A DNA stretch of 64,000 nt from Pigmentiphaga kullae (GCF_004216695.1 NZ_SGXC01000004.1:62001-126000), one strand, 5' to 3'. Positions 7,466-16,287 are shown, counted from the first letter of the stretch. Made by a program: numbers and translations. The notes: generated by a model from the letters alone, not told the origin.

Positions 7466-8719
7466 CTAGAAGCGATGCATGATCCCTATGCCCACGAGCT
7501 GCGGATCGGCGCCCACCGGCAGGCCGGAAGGCGCGGAGCTCATGTTGTTGCCGTTCCAGTCCAGGTTGTAGTTGCGGTCGTTCAGGATCTTCTGGTAGTT
7601 GACGTACAGGTTGGTGCGCTTGGACAACAGGTAGCGGAAGGCCAGCAGGTAGCCGTGGGCGCCCGTGTCGTCGCAGCGGGATGCCACGTTGCAGCCGCTG
7701 ATGTTGGCCAGGTGCATGTATTCGGCGATGAAGTGATAGCGCTTGCCTTCGCCGAAATACTGCGACATGCCCAGCACCAGGCCCCGCTGCCGCAGCTTGT
7801 GGGCGCTGGGGTCGGCGGTGGCGCCGACATTGAGCGAGGCGCCGCCGTTGGTGACCTGGCTTTGCAGCAGGATCAGGCTGACCTGGCCCGAGTCCGAGTA
7901 GGAATAGCGCAGCCGCAGCTTATGCCCTTCGCTTTGCCCCTGGGTGCCCGCCGGCAGCGACCCGCTGGGCGCCGTCAACTCGTTGCCGCGGTTGCGGGCG
8001 TAGTCGTAGCCATAGCCGAAGGGGCCTTTCGTGCCTTGCAGGGTCAGGGCCCACAGCGAACCGTTGTTCCTGGTGGTCGCGCTGATCGTCTCCCGCTGAG
8101 TGGTGGAGGCGCCGACGATGACCTCGAACAGGCCGAACAGGCGCGGGGAGATGTACTTGACGGTATCGTTCACGCGGACCACGCCCACCGCCATGCCGCG
8201 GCCGATGCCGCCGCTCTGCACGCCGAAGCCGCTGGAGACCCAGTCCGATCCCGTCTGGTTGATGTAGGGACTGGTCCAGAACAGGTCCTGCCGGCCGAAG
8301 CGCAGCGTGCCCAGCGTGTCGCTCTTGAGGCCGACGTAGGTGGTGCGGGATCCCAGCGTGCCGGTGGACGTGTTCGGCCTGCCGTTGGGGCCGATGTTGC
8401 CGCCGTTGTCCATGTTGAAGCCGCCTTCGATCACGAAGTGCGCGCTCAAGCCGTTGCCCAGCGCCTCCGTGCCCCGGAAGCCCAGGCGCGACCCCGCGTC
8501 GTACAGGCGGCGCACGCGCGGGATGTCCGAGGCCGGGCCGGCGGTGGCGCCGGTGGCCTTGTACATGTCCAGGCCCACCGAGGCCTTGCCGTAGATCTGC
8601 ACCCCGCTGCCGCCACCTGCCTGGGCATGCGCCTGGCCGATGCATGCCGCGGCAAGGGCGGCCACGGTACAGGTCACATGCAGGCGATTGCCGTTACGGC
8701 CACGATCCGGTTTCATCAT
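7466..8719 (-). CDS. Outer-membrane general porin (Burkholderiales gram-negative porin family)
   Basis: This 417-residue protein has a signal peptide of about 32 residues ending AHA-QAGG, then a porin start (VQIYGKASVGLDMYKATG) and many alternating amphipathic strands. It ends in phenylalanine (GIGIMHRF), the C-terminal signal read by the BAM machinery. It should form a trimeric 16-stranded channel. AGGAGGAG precedes the ATG. Two copies of the island operator motif lie in its promoter region (8739-8757 and 8764-8780), so this porin probably admits the island's substrate and is induced with it. That role is inferred from shared control. Confidence 0.93.
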   Translation of the reverse strand: MMKPDRGRNGNRLHVTCTVAALAAACIGQAHAQAGGGSGVQIYGKASVGLDMYKATGATAGPASDIPRVRRLYDAGSRLGFRGTEALGNGLSAHFVIEGGFNMDNGGNIGPNGRPNTSTGTLGSRTTYVGLKSDTLGTLRFGRQDLFWTSPYINQTGSDWVSSGFGVQSGGIGRGMAVGVVRVNDTVKYISPRLFGLFEVIVGASTTQRETISATTRNNGSLWALTLQGTKGPFGYGYDYARNRGNELTAPSGSLPAGTQGQSEGHKLRLRYSYSDSGQVSLILLQSQVTNGGASLNVGATADPSAHKLRQRGLVLGMSQYFGEGKRYHFIAEYMHLANISGCNVASRCDDTGAHGYLLAFRYLLSKRTNLYVNYQKILNDRNYNLDWNGNNMSSAPSGLPVGADPQLVGIGIMHRF

Positions 8720-8738
8720 TGTCTCCTCCTTTTTTGAT

Positions 8739-8757
8739 ATTACTGTATGCGTGTTAT
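8739..8757. promoter_or_regulatory. Putative operator B of the island regulon
   Basis: ATTACTGTATGCGTGTTAT shares the core AC[A/T]GTATGCGTGTTA with sites A and C. It lies 20 bp upstream of the porin start, between the ribosome binding site and the expected promoter, a position suited to repression. Confidence 0.6.
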
Positions 8758-8763
8758 TGTTTT

Positions 8764-8780
8764 GCGCATACTGTATGAGC
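8764..8780. promoter_or_regulatory. Second putative operator (B2) at the porin promoter
   Basis: GCGCATACTGTATGAGC contains the perfect palindrome CATAC-T-GTATG (8767-8777), the central part of the island motif. It is about one to two helical turns from site B, so two regulator dimers could bind here together. Confidence 0.5.
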
Positions 8781-8803
8781 TAAAGAAAGAGGTGTCAACG
8801 AAG

Positions 8804-8827
8804 AAAAACCCGGCATGCCGGGTTTTT
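8804..8827 (-). terminator. Rho-independent terminator of the Rieske oxygenase gene
   Basis: The perfect inverted repeat AAAAACCCGGCA/TGCCGGGTTTTT lies 24 bp past the stop of the minus-strand oxygenase. It has a GC stem and a T-run on both strands, so it could end transcripts from either side. Confidence 0.85.
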
Positions 8828-8850
8828 CGGGGTGGGCGAGGGACACGAGT

Positions 8851-10128
8851 CTAGTGTGCCTGGAGATCCTCGTCGCGCAGGCCCATCGCTTCGCGGTAGG
8901 CGGCCTTGACCTCGTCGGGCTGGCCCGCCTGGAAGGGATAGTCCGCCAGGTGTTTGCCCAGTATGGGGTGCGCCAGCAACTGCTCGCGGGTCAGGCCCTC
9001 GGTGAACAGATGCCGTCCGGCAATGGGCAGCTCGACACACTCGTTGGCGGCGGGGTCGCGGATCAGCCCGCTGGGATCGCGCCCGTCGGCCACGGCATCC
9101 ATGTCCTCGCCGAAGCGCTTGCGCAGCATGGCGATGCCGCGGTCGCTGGAGGCCAGGTTTTCCTTGGTGCGGTCGGCCACCGTGCCTTGTCCGACCCAGG
9201 CCACGAAGTCCTGGTTCATGACGTGGCTGGAGATCCAGCGGCCGGTGTCGGGATCCACCACGGGGCCGTGCCAGGCCGGGATGGGGCCTTGTTCATAGGG
9301 TTCCTGTTCCTTGGGCACGCGGGAGAACGCCCAGGCGATGCTGAGAGTGTTCTCGTCGTCGATGGGGATGCGCCACTCGATGTGGTCGCCCAGGCAGAAG
9401 GCCTGCGGCCACAGGCAGACGCGACCGACGGTCCACAGCGGATGGCGCTCGCTGGTGTCCTCGCGCAGGCGCTTGTAGATGATGCCGTAGTCGAATTCCT
9501 CGAAGTCCACCTTGATGTGCGTGGGCGCGTAGGGGCCGGTCTCGCCCTTCAGGCGGATGCTCCAGTTCGAGTGCATCCATTCGAAGTGCACGGGGTCGAT
9601 GGAGTTTTCCTGGCACTGCAGCCAATTGCAGGGAATCTCGGAGATGACGATCTGCGCGAAACCGTTCTTCCAGGTGAAGGGCTCCCAGTTGGGAACCAGC
9701 GGCGCGGGCTGCGGGCCGAGATAGGCCCATAGCATGCCGGCCTTCTGTTCGACGGGGTAGGCCTTGATGCGCAGGCGTTCCTTCATGCGCGCATTCGGAG
9801 CCGCGATGTCCTCGTAGGGCTGCTCGGTACAGCGGCCATCCCGGTCGAACAGCCAGCCGTGGTAGTTGCAGCGCAGACCCGACTGTTCGACGAAGCCATA
9901 GGACAGGTCCGCGCGCCGGTGGGCGCAGCGCCGGTCGATCAGGCCGAAGTTGCCGCCCAGGTCCTTGTACAGCACGAGGTCCTCGCCCAGCAGGCGGACG
10001 GGCTTGGTGTCCACCTTGTCGAATTCGCTGACCGCCGCGATGGGGTGCCAGTAGCGCCTGAGCAATTCTCCCATGGGGGTGCCGGGCCCTACCTGGGTCA
10101 GTTGGCGGTTCTTCGCTTCGCTAAGCAT
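8851..10128 (-). CDS. Rieske oxygenase, phthalate 4,5-dioxygenase/VanA-like, one-subunit type
   Basis: This 425-residue oxygenase has Rieske ligands C68, H70, C87 and H90 (CAH and CNYH) and a mononuclear iron site in NSIDPVHFEWMH (D178, H181, H186). The opening GPGTPMGELLRRYWHP is typical of the phthalate 4,5-dioxygenase group, which also holds aryl O-demethylases such as LigXa. Members lack a beta subunit and take electrons from a VanB-type reductase, here probably the one at 12167. The start at 10128 follows GGGAGACG. It is divergent from the ThDP enzyme gene with operator C between them. A close paralogue at 17178 has identical ligand spacing, and the two may act on successive or alternative substrates. 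Confidence 0.93.
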   Translation of the reverse strand: MLSEAKNRQLTQVGPGTPMGELLRRYWHPIAAVSEFDKVDTKPVRLLGEDLVLYKDLGGNFGLIDRRCAHRRADLSYGFVEQSGLRCNYHGWLFDRDGRCTEQPYEDIAAPNARMKERLRIKAYPVEQKAGMLWAYLGPQPAPLVPNWEPFTWKNGFAQIVISEIPCNWLQCQENSIDPVHFEWMHSNWSIRLKGETGPYAPTHIKVDFEEFDYGIIYKRLREDTSERHPLWTVGRVCLWPQAFCLGDHIEWRIPIDDENTLSIAWAFSRVPKEQEPYEQGPIPAWHGPVVDPDTGRWISSHVMNQDFVAWVGQGTVADRTKENLASSDRGIAMLRKRFGEDMDAVADGRDPSGLIRDPAANECVELPIAGRHLFTEGLTREQLLAHPILGKHLADYPFQAGQPDEVKAAYREAMGLRDEDLQAH

Positions 10129-10210
10129 GTGTCGTCTCCCTCTGCATCCGGCGACCACCATGCGGGTCTGCCTGCAAGTCGTTCATTGTTGGTGAATCAA
10201 GTCTGCTATT

Positions 10211-10231
10211 TAACATACAGTATGCGTGTTA
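10211..10231. promoter_or_regulatory. Putative operator C of the island regulon
   Basis: The half-sites TAACATAC and GCGTGTTA flank the core, and CATACAGTATG (10214-10224) is a perfect palindrome with one central base. It lies in the 270-bp divergent gap between the Rieske oxygenase and the ThDP-enzyme operon and is the most symmetric copy of the motif. The rest of the gap holds no gene; an AT-rich stretch at 10320-10345 may be the promoter of the ThDP gene. Confidence 0.65.
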
Positions 10232-10398
10232 GGGTGTTCGTGTCAAGATGGAACGGCGCGGGCGACGGGCATGCGCAGGTGCGTTGGGCGATATTCCTCG
10301 GGAAATCCCTGGTCAGGATTATAGACTTAATCTATATAATGGTATTACAGTTAGTGCAAATGAAGATCACGACCTTTCACTCGAAGCCAGGAACAACG

Positions 10399-12150
10399 AT
10401 GAGACAAGAGCAAGCGAATGCCGCCCCCCGGGGCGGCGAAGTCATTCCGGCGCAGTCGGTGGGCGAGTCCTACCTGGCGCTGCTCAAGCAACGCGGGATC
10501 GACTACTTCTACGTCGGCGCCGGCACCGACACGGTGTCCATCGTCGAGGCCTACGCCCGCGCGGACCAGTCCGGCATCGATTTCCCCACGCCGGTGCTGT
10601 GCACGCACGAAAACCTGGCCGTGGGCATGGCGCATGGCTACTACATGATTTCGCAGAAGCCCCAGGTCGTGATGCTGCACGTCAGCGTGGGCGCGGCCAA
10701 CGCGGTATGCGGAATCATGAACGCCTCGCGCAGCCAGGTTCCGATGCTGTTCACGGCCGGCCGCACGCCGCTGTTCCAGGATGGCAAGCGCGGTTCGCGC
10801 AATGGCGAGATCCACTGGGCGCAGGAAATGCTCGACCAGGGCGGCATGGTGCGCGAACTGGTCAAGTGGGACTATGAATTGCGGGACGGCTGCAACATGG
10901 AGCAAGTGGTCGACCGCGCCCTCGGCATCAGCATGGCCGAGCCGCGCGGACCCGTCTACCTGATGTTGCCGCGCGAGATCCTGGCCCAGGAAGTGGACGG
11001 TTTCCGGCCTTCCAGGCCCGTCGCCATTCCCGCGCCGCCCCATCCGGATGCCCAGGCCGTGCGCGAACTGGCCCGGCGGATCGCGGCGGCCAGCCATCCC
11101 GTCATCGTCACCACCGCCAGCGGCGCGGATCCGGACACCGTGGACCTGCTGGTCAAGCTGGCCGAGCGTTTCGGCGTGGGCGTGGCCGAGGCCAAGGCCC
11201 GCCACACCAATTTCCCGTCCAGCCACCCGCTGCACCTGGGCCACGACGCCGAGGCGGTGTTCGCCAAGGCCGATGCGCTGCTGTTCCTGGAAACCGACGT
11301 GCCCTGGATCCCGGGCAAGACGCGTCCGCGCGACGAGGCCTTCGTCGCCCACGCCGGCACCGATCCCCTGTTCAACCGCTACGCGGTGCGCAGCTTCCGC
11401 TCCGACCTGACGCTGACCTCCAATGCCCGCGCGCTGGTCGAGGCGCTGCATGCGGCGCTGGAAGAGCAGGGCGCGGCGGACACCGCGGCGGCCCGCCGCG
11501 CCGCGCTGGAGGCGTCGGCCGACGCCGCGCGGCAGGCTGCGCGCAACATCATGCAGCGCGTGCTGGCCAAGGATGGTCCCATCACCAAGCTGTTCCTGAC
11601 GCACTGCCTGGACGAGGTGCGGCCGCAGGACGCCATCCTGGTCAACGAATACTCGGCCATCCGGCCGCAGATGCGCTTCGACGAACCCGGCACCTATTTC
11701 GGCAATCCTTCCGCCGCGGGCCTGGGCTGGGGCCTGCCGGCCGCGCTGGGCGCTCAGCAGGCGGCGCCGGACAAGGCCGTCATCTGCGTCGTGGGCGACG
11801 GCGCGTACATCTTCGCCAATCCTGCCGCCTGCCATCATGCCGCGGCGGCGCACAAGCTGCCGGTGCTGACCGTGGTGTTCAACAATGCCCGCTGGGAGGC
11901 CGTGTATCGGTCCACGCTCACGGTGTACCCCGGCACGCATGCGGCCCGCTATGCGGAAGAGCACGAGACCAAGACCGGCCCGCTGTCGTCGCTGGATCCG
12001 GTGCCGGACTTCGAGAAGTACGCCGAAGCCTCCGGCGGCTGGGCCGAGCGCGTGACGCGCCGCGAAGACCTGGTGCCGGCGCTGCGGCGCGCGCTGGAGG
12101 TGGTGACGAAGGAAAAGCGCCACGCGCTGCTGAACGTCATCGGCGCCTGA
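10399..12150 (+). CDS. Thiamine diphosphate-dependent enzyme (acetolactate synthase/benzoylformate decarboxylase-like)
   Basis: This 583-residue protein has the three-domain fold of COG0028 ThDP enzymes. The cofactor-activating glutamate is E71 in CTHENLAVGMAHGYY, and the ThDP/Mg motif starts at GDG (466-468) and ends in an Asn pair (VVFNN) about 30 residues later. The family includes acetolactate synthase, benzoylformate decarboxylase and oxalyl-CoA decarboxylase. Here a 2-oxo acid decarboxylase or carboligase acting on an aromatic 2-oxo acid is plausible but unproven. The ATG at 10399 has AGGA at good spacing; an in-frame ATG at 10360 is possible. The reductase gene follows after 16 bp, so the two form an operon under operator C. 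Confidence 0.88.
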   Translation: MRQEQANAAPRGGEVIPAQSVGESYLALLKQRGIDYFYVGAGTDTVSIVEAYARADQSGIDFPTPVLCTHENLAVGMAHGYYMISQKPQVVMLHVSVGAANAVCGIMNASRSQVPMLFTAGRTPLFQDGKRGSRNGEIHWAQEMLDQGGMVRELVKWDYELRDGCNMEQVVDRALGISMAEPRGPVYLMLPREILAQEVDGFRPSRPVAIPAPPHPDAQAVRELARRIAAASHPVIVTTASGADPDTVDLLVKLAERFGVGVAEAKARHTNFPSSHPLHLGHDAEAVFAKADALLFLETDVPWIPGKTRPRDEAFVAHAGTDPLFNRYAVRSFRSDLTLTSNARALVEALHAALEEQGAADTAAARRAALEASADAARQAARNIMQRVLAKDGPITKLFLTHCLDEVRPQDAILVNEYSAIRPQMRFDEPGTYFGNPSAAGLGWGLPAALGAQQAAPDKAVICVVGDGAYIFANPAACHHAAAAHKLPVLTVVFNNARWEAVYRSTLTVYPGTHAARYAEEHETKTGPLSSLDPVPDFEKYAEASGGWAERVTRREDLVPALRRALEVVTKEKRHALLNVIGA

Positions 12151-12166
12151 TTGGGGGAGCCGTACC

Positions 12167-13138
12167 GTGAGCGCCAGCCTCCACGTGCATATCCGCGCCA
12201 TCCGCTACGAGGCGCGGGGCATTCTTTCCTATGAACTGCGGCCGCCGCCGGAGCAGGGCGGCGCGGAGCTGCCGCCCTTCACCGCGGGCGCCCACGTCGA
12301 CGTCCACCTGCGGGACGGCATGGTGCGCAGCTATTCCCTGCTCAACGACGATGCCGAGCGCGGGCGCTACGTCATCGCCGTGAACAAGGATCCGGCCGGC
12401 CGGGGCGGATCGCGCTACATGCACGAAGCCCTGAAGGTCGGCGACAGCCTGGCGATCAGCGCGCCGCGCAACCACTTCGAGCTGGACGAAGGCGCGCGGC
12501 ATTCGGTCATGATCGCCGGCGGTATCGGCATCACGCCGTTGTGGTCCATGGTCCAGAAGCTGGAGCGCCTGGGGCGCTCGTGGGAACTCCACTACAGCGC
12601 GCGGACCCGCCAGCACGCCGCGCTGCTGGATCGGCTGGAGCAACTGCCGCCGGCGGCGCGGCGCCGCGTGCACGTCAACTTCGACCACGAGCCGGGCGCG
12701 CGGATGCTGGACCTCGCGGCCATCGTGTCCGCGGCGGCGCCGGATGCGCACTTCTATTGCTGCGGCCCCGCCGGCATGCTGCGGGCCTTCGAGGACGCGA
12801 CCGCCAGCCGCGATGCGGGCTTCGTCCATCTGGAGCACTTCGGCGCCGACGCCGCGCCGGCGTCGGCCCGAGGCGGATTCACGGTCCATCTGGCCAGATC
12901 CGGCCGCGACGTGCCGGTGCCGGAAGGTTCCTCCATCCTCGATGCCTTGCTCGGGGCCGGCGTGGACGTAGGCCACTCCTGCCTGGAAGGCGTGTGCGGC
13001 AGTTGCGAGGTGGCGGTGCTGGACGGCGTGCCCGAACACCGCGACCTGGTCCTGACCCGGGCCGAGAAGGCCAGCAACCGGAGCATCATGGTGTGCTGCT
13101 CCGGCTGCCAGGGCGAGCGCCTGGTCCTGGATCTTTGA
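12167..13138 (+). CDS. PDR/VanB-type oxidoreductase (FMN, NAD, plant-type 2Fe-2S)
   Basis: This 323-residue reductase has an N-terminal flavin-binding barrel (RSYSLLND), an NAD-binding domain (MIAGGIGITPLWSM) and a C-terminal plant-type ferredoxin domain with cysteines C272, C277, C280 and C310. That domain order defines phthalate dioxygenase reductase and vanillate demethylase VanB. It passes electrons from NAD(P)H to a one-subunit Rieske oxygenase. The start is GTG at 12167 behind GGGGGAGC. It is the only reductase of this type in the window and so may serve both oxygenases at 8851 and 17178. Confidence 0.93.
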   Translation: MSASLHVHIRAIRYEARGILSYELRPPPEQGGAELPPFTAGAHVDVHLRDGMVRSYSLLNDDAERGRYVIAVNKDPAGRGGSRYMHEALKVGDSLAISAPRNHFELDEGARHSVMIAGGIGITPLWSMVQKLERLGRSWELHYSARTRQHAALLDRLEQLPPAARRRVHVNFDHEPGARMLDLAAIVSAAAPDAHFYCCGPAGMLRAFEDATASRDAGFVHLEHFGADAAPASARGGFTVHLARSGRDVPVPEGSSILDALLGAGVDVGHSCLEGVCGSCEVAVLDGVPEHRDLVLTRAEKASNRSIMVCCSGCQGERLVLDL

Positions 13139-13160
13139 GCGGGGCGGGGCGCCGCCCCGC
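13139..13160. terminator. Terminator-like GC hairpin between convergent reductase and GST genes
   Basis: GCGGGGCGG and CCGCCCCGC form a perfect 9-bp stem around GGCG, immediately after the reductase stop. There is no T-run, so termination strength is uncertain. Confidence 0.45.
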
Positions 13161-13165
13161 GGGCG

Positions 13166-13828
13166 TCAGGCGCCGGCCAGCCGCTTTTCCACCAGGCCCT
13201 GCACCGCCTTGTCGTAGCCGGCCGCGAACTCCGCGAATACCGGGTCCGATTCCATCGTCTTCCACCAGCGCGCGATCCGGCCCGTGCCCGAGGTCGGATC
13301 CGCGAGCCCGAACATGGGCGCGGCCACGCGGCGGATCTGGACCATGGGCGGCAGCAGCGCGCAGTCGGCCAGCGATGGCTGGCTGCCGGCGGCGTACGGC
13401 GCATCGGCCATGTGGCGCTCGACGTGGGCCAGTCCCGCGGCCAGGCCCTCGAGTGCCGCGGCGCGGGCCTTCTGGTCGGCATCGGCCACGCCCACCTGCC
13501 GCATCAGCGCCGTGCTGTGGGCCGCCGCGTACAGGTCGTAGACGCGCGCGATGAGACGGGCCCGCGCCTTGTCCTGCGCCGTGCCCGGCAGGCCGGGGCG
13601 CTGCGGATGCAGCTCTTCCAGGAATTCACAGATGACACTCGACTCCGGCAGCAACTGGCCGTCGTCCGTTTGCAGCACCGGGATCTTGCCGATGGGATTG
13701 ATGGCCTTGAACTCCGGCGAATGCAGGCCGCCGGGCGGCGATTCGCGCGTCAGGTCCAGGCCCTTGAGCCGCGCGAACAGCATGACGCGGGCGGTATAGG
13801 GCGAGGGAGGGAAGCCGATGAGTTTCAT
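13166..13828 (-). CDS. Glutathione S-transferase family protein
   Basis: This 220-residue protein has an N-terminal thioredoxin-like domain (PPSPYTARVMLFARLKGL, then the cis-proline GKIPVL and the glutathione-binding ESSVICEFL) and a helical C-terminal domain. Bacterial GSTs of this kind occur in aromatic pathways as isomerases, ether cleavers or dehalogenases, for example the beta-etherases and maleylpyruvate isomerases. The reaction here cannot be told from sequence. It is divergent from the FMN oxidase at 13926, and operator D lies between them. Confidence 0.9.
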   Translation of the reverse strand: MKLIGFPPSPYTARVMLFARLKGLDLTRESPPGGLHSPEFKAINPIGKIPVLQTDDGQLLPESSVICEFLEELHPQRPGLPGTAQDKARARLIARVYDLYAAAHSTALMRQVGVADADQKARAAALEGLAAGLAHVERHMADAPYAAGSQPSLADCALLPPMVQIRRVAAPMFGLADPTSGTGRIARWWKTMESDPVFAEFAAGYDKAVQGLVEKRLAGA

Positions 13829-13876
13829 GAAGTCTCCTTGGGTGGGTGGCGCGTGGCTTGCGCCATAATGTATATA

Positions 13877-13896
13877 GTAATACAGTATGCGTAATT
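13877..13896. promoter_or_regulatory. Putative operator D of the island regulon
   Basis: GTAATACAGTATGCGTAATT carries the core ACAGTATGCG with flanks GTAAT and TAATT, and lies 30 bp before the FMN oxidase start. A weak promoter (TTGCGC, 17 bp, TACAGT at 13858-13886) would overlap it. Confidence 0.55.
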
Positions 13897-13925
13897 AAAA
13901 GTCCAAGTCAAGGCAGGGGACAGCC

Positions 13926-15113
13926 ATGCATATCGAGTCGGTGTCGTGCATCGACGACCTGCGGCGCGCCGCGCTGGCGCGGATTCCGCGATTCGCCTAC
14001 ACCTTCCTGGCTGGCGGCGCCGGCAACGACGCCGGCGTGCGCCGCAACGAACAGGAGCTTGCCCGTCTGCTGTTCGCGCCTGTGGGCATGGCGACGGGGC
14101 GCGTGGACACGAGCGTGCGGCTGTTCGGCCGCACCTACGCCCAGCCTTTCGGCTTCGCGCCGGTGGGCATGGCCAACCTGGCCTGGGCCGGCTGCGATCT
14201 CATGCTGGCCGAGACGGCCCAGCGCGAGTCGCTGCCCTACGTGATCAGCACGGCCGCATCCACCGAACTGGAGGAACTGGCTGCGCGCGCGCCCGACAAC
14301 TGCTGGTTCCAGCTCTACATGCTGCGCGACGACGAACTGAACTTCGCGCTGCTGGACCGGGTCGCGGCGGCGGGCATCGAGGTTCTGGCCGTGACCGTGG
14401 ACACCCCCGTGCGCTCGCGCCGCAACGGCTCCATACGCGAGCGCTTCGAGCAGCCGTTCCAGCCGCATCCGCGCTTCGTGCTGGACGTGGCGCGGCATCC
14501 GCGCTGGGCCTTGCGCACGGCGCGCGCCGGCATGCCCAATCTGATGAATTATTCGCGCTACGTGGAAGGCGGGGACATCCACAAGGTTGCCGCCTTCATG
14601 AAGGCGCAATCGCGCGGCGGCGTGAGCTGGGACGACATCGCCATGCTGCGTCGGAGATGGAAGGGGCCGCTGGTCGTCAAGGGTATCCTGGATGCCGCCG
14701 ATGCCACGCGCGCGGCCCGGGAAGGCGCCGACGCGGTCTGGGTGTCCAACCATGGCGGCCGGCAGCTCGAATCCGCGCCGGCCACCATTTCCGTGCTGCC
14801 GGCTGTGCGGGAGGCGGTGGGTACGCTGCCGGTGCTGTTCGACAGCGGCGTGCGCGGCGGGGAAGACATCGTCAAGGCCGGAGCGCTGGGCGCCACCATG
14901 GCGTTCTGCGGACGGGCGCCCATTTTCGGCGCGGCGGCCTTCGGCGCCGCGGGCGTGGCCAAGGCGCACGCGGTGCTGGCCGACGAGGTCCGGACCACGC
15001 TGGCACAGATCGGCTGCCGCCGCTTCGCAGACCTGTCGCCGGCCTTCATCCATCGCGGCGAGCCCGGGCAGGGCGAACGGGGCCGGGCGGCGCCGGCGGC
15101 CCGCGCGGCCTGA
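13926..15113 (+). CDS. FMN-dependent alpha-hydroxyacid oxidase/dehydrogenase (LldD/glycolate oxidase family)
   Basis: This 395-residue TIM-barrel flavoenzyme has the family's catalytic histidine in SNHGGRQL (H276), plus the FMN-phosphate stretch DSGVRGGEDIVKAGALGA near the C-terminus. Such enzymes oxidise L-2-hydroxy acids (lactate, glycolate, mandelate) to 2-oxo acids. Together with the ThDP enzyme upstream, which resembles benzoylformate decarboxylase, a mandelate-like sequence (hydroxyacid to oxoacid to aldehyde) is a possible reading; this is inference. GGCAGGGGACAGCC precedes the ATG. It is divergent from the GST gene under operator D and convergent with the TctC gene. Confidence 0.88.
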   Translation: MHIESVSCIDDLRRAALARIPRFAYTFLAGGAGNDAGVRRNEQELARLLFAPVGMATGRVDTSVRLFGRTYAQPFGFAPVGMANLAWAGCDLMLAETAQRESLPYVISTAASTELEELAARAPDNCWFQLYMLRDDELNFALLDRVAAAGIEVLAVTVDTPVRSRRNGSIRERFEQPFQPHPRFVLDVARHPRWALRTARAGMPNLMNYSRYVEGGDIHKVAAFMKAQSRGGVSWDDIAMLRRRWKGPLVVKGILDAADATRAAREGADAVWVSNHGGRQLESAPATISVLPAVREAVGTLPVLFDSGVRGGEDIVKAGALGATMAFCGRAPIFGAAAFGAAGVAKAHAVLADEVRTTLAQIGCRRFADLSPAFIHRGEPGQGERGRAAPAARAA

Positions 15114-15135
15114 CGGGTTTGCCACGGGCCGCGGG

Positions 15136-16131
15136 TCATTCCGGGCTGATGCCTTCGGCCTTGATGACCTGCTTCCAGCGGTCGAATTCGGAACGGGTCA
15201 GGCGGCCCAGGTCCTCGGGCGAGCCCAGGACCACGTTGAAGCCCGTATCGGCCAGCGCCGTGCGCATCGCCGGCGCATCGAAGATGGCCTTCAACTCGCG
15301 GTTGAGCCGCGCCACGACGGGCTCGGGCGTACCTGCCGGCGCGTACAGCCCCACCCAGACCGCCAGGCGGTAGCCGGAGTAACCCAATTCTTCCAGCGTA
15401 GGCACGTCGGCCATCAACGGCGAGCGCGTGCCGCCCGTCTGCGCGATGGCCTTGAGCTTGCCCGAGGCCACCAGCGGCCGCGCCGCCTCGATCGGGGCGA
15501 TCATCATGGTCACGCTGCCCTGGACCACGTCCATGATCGCGGTGTTCAGGCCGCTGGCGGGGATGTGGCGCATCTTCACGCCCACCATGTTCTGCAGCAC
15601 GGTCGTATACAGGTGGGCGGTGGACGCGATGCCCGGCGACGCATACGACGCATCGTCGGGGCGGGCCTTGAGCAGGGCCACCAGTTCCTTGAAGTTGCCG
15701 GCTGGCGTGCTGGCGCCGGTGATGACGACCTGCGCGCTTTCGGCGATCTGGCCCACGGGCACGAAGCTCTTGACCGGATCGTAGGAGGTGGGGCGGAAGG
15801 CGGGCGTGATGACGAGCGTGGTGGGGCCGACCATGAGCGTGTGGCCGTCCGGCGCGGCGCTCGCGGCGTAGCCGGTGCCGATGGTTCCGCTGGCGCCCGG
15901 CCGGTTCTCGACATAGGTGTTCTGCCCCAGCCGCTGCGACAACTGTTCGGCCGCGCGCCGGGCGATGGCGTCGGCGCTGGTGCCGGGGCTGTAGGGAACG
16001 ACGATCTTGACCGCGCGGCGAGGGTAGGTCGACGGGGCGGCCGGGTCGGACTGCGCCTGGACGCCGGTGCAACAGACGAGCAGCCCGACCGCGAGCGGCA
16101 GTCCGGCTGAAAACGGGAACGCGTGAACCAT
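15136..16131 (-). CDS. Tripartite tricarboxylate transporter substrate-binding protein (TctC/Bug family)
   Basis: This 331-residue periplasmic protein has a signal peptide ending around VQAQS, then the Bug signature (IVVPYSPGTSADAIAR, ENRPGASGTIGT and APDGHTLMVG). It binds a small carboxylate, with the ligand held by two beta-alpha loops. No TctA or TctB membrane genes are in the window, as is common for this greatly expanded family in Bordetella. The ATG at 16131 has GGAG six bases upstream. The AT palindrome at 16186-16200 lies 55 bp before it, so the GntR protein encoded next door probably regulates it. Confidence 0.93.
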   Translation of the reverse strand: MVHAFPFSAGLPLAVGLLVCCTGVQAQSDPAAPSTYPRRAVKIVVPYSPGTSADAIARRAAEQLSQRLGQNTYVENRPGASGTIGTGYAASAAPDGHTLMVGPTTLVITPAFRPTSYDPVKSFVPVGQIAESAQVVITGASTPAGNFKELVALLKARPDDASYASPGIASTAHLYTTVLQNMVGVKMRHIPASGLNTAIMDVVQGSVTMMIAPIEAARPLVASGKLKAIAQTGGTRSPLMADVPTLEELGYSGYRLAVWVGLYAPAGTPEPVVARLNRELKAIFDAPAMRTALADTGFNVVLGSPEDLGRLTRSEFDRWKQVIKAEGISPE

Positions 16132-16185
16132 GGCTGTCTCCATGCTGGGGTGGGCCGGCATTCTGTGTGCCGGGCTCAATCTATA

Positions 16186-16200
16186 ATATATAATATATAT
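16186..16200. promoter_or_regulatory. AT palindrome, putative operator of the adjacent GntR regulator (copy 1)
   Basis: ATATATAATATATAT is a perfect 7+1+7 inverted repeat upstream of the TctC gene. The identical 15-mer occurs at 17112-17126 on the other side of the gntR gene. Two identical palindromes around a regulator gene support an operator role, although low-complexity AT sequence could also be promoter. Confidence 0.55.
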
Positions 16201-16244
16201 AAACTTTGACAAGAGAAAGCATGCCGCGCACGCGGAGGCACCCG

Positions 16245-16262
16245 CCGCCTTCGGCAAGGCGG
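16245..16262 (-). terminator. Terminator-like hairpin after the gntR gene
   Basis: CCGCCTT and AAGGCGG pair around CGGC, 25 bp beyond the stop of the minus-strand gntR gene. There is no T-run. Confidence 0.4.
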
Positions 16263-16287
16263 TGGGCTAATCAGGATGGAAAGGGGG

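Noticed and set aside
16180-16206. AT-rich tract as a phage attachment or replication origin site
   Set aside because: It is short, has an identical palindromic partner beside the same regulator gene, and no integrase or initiator gene is near.
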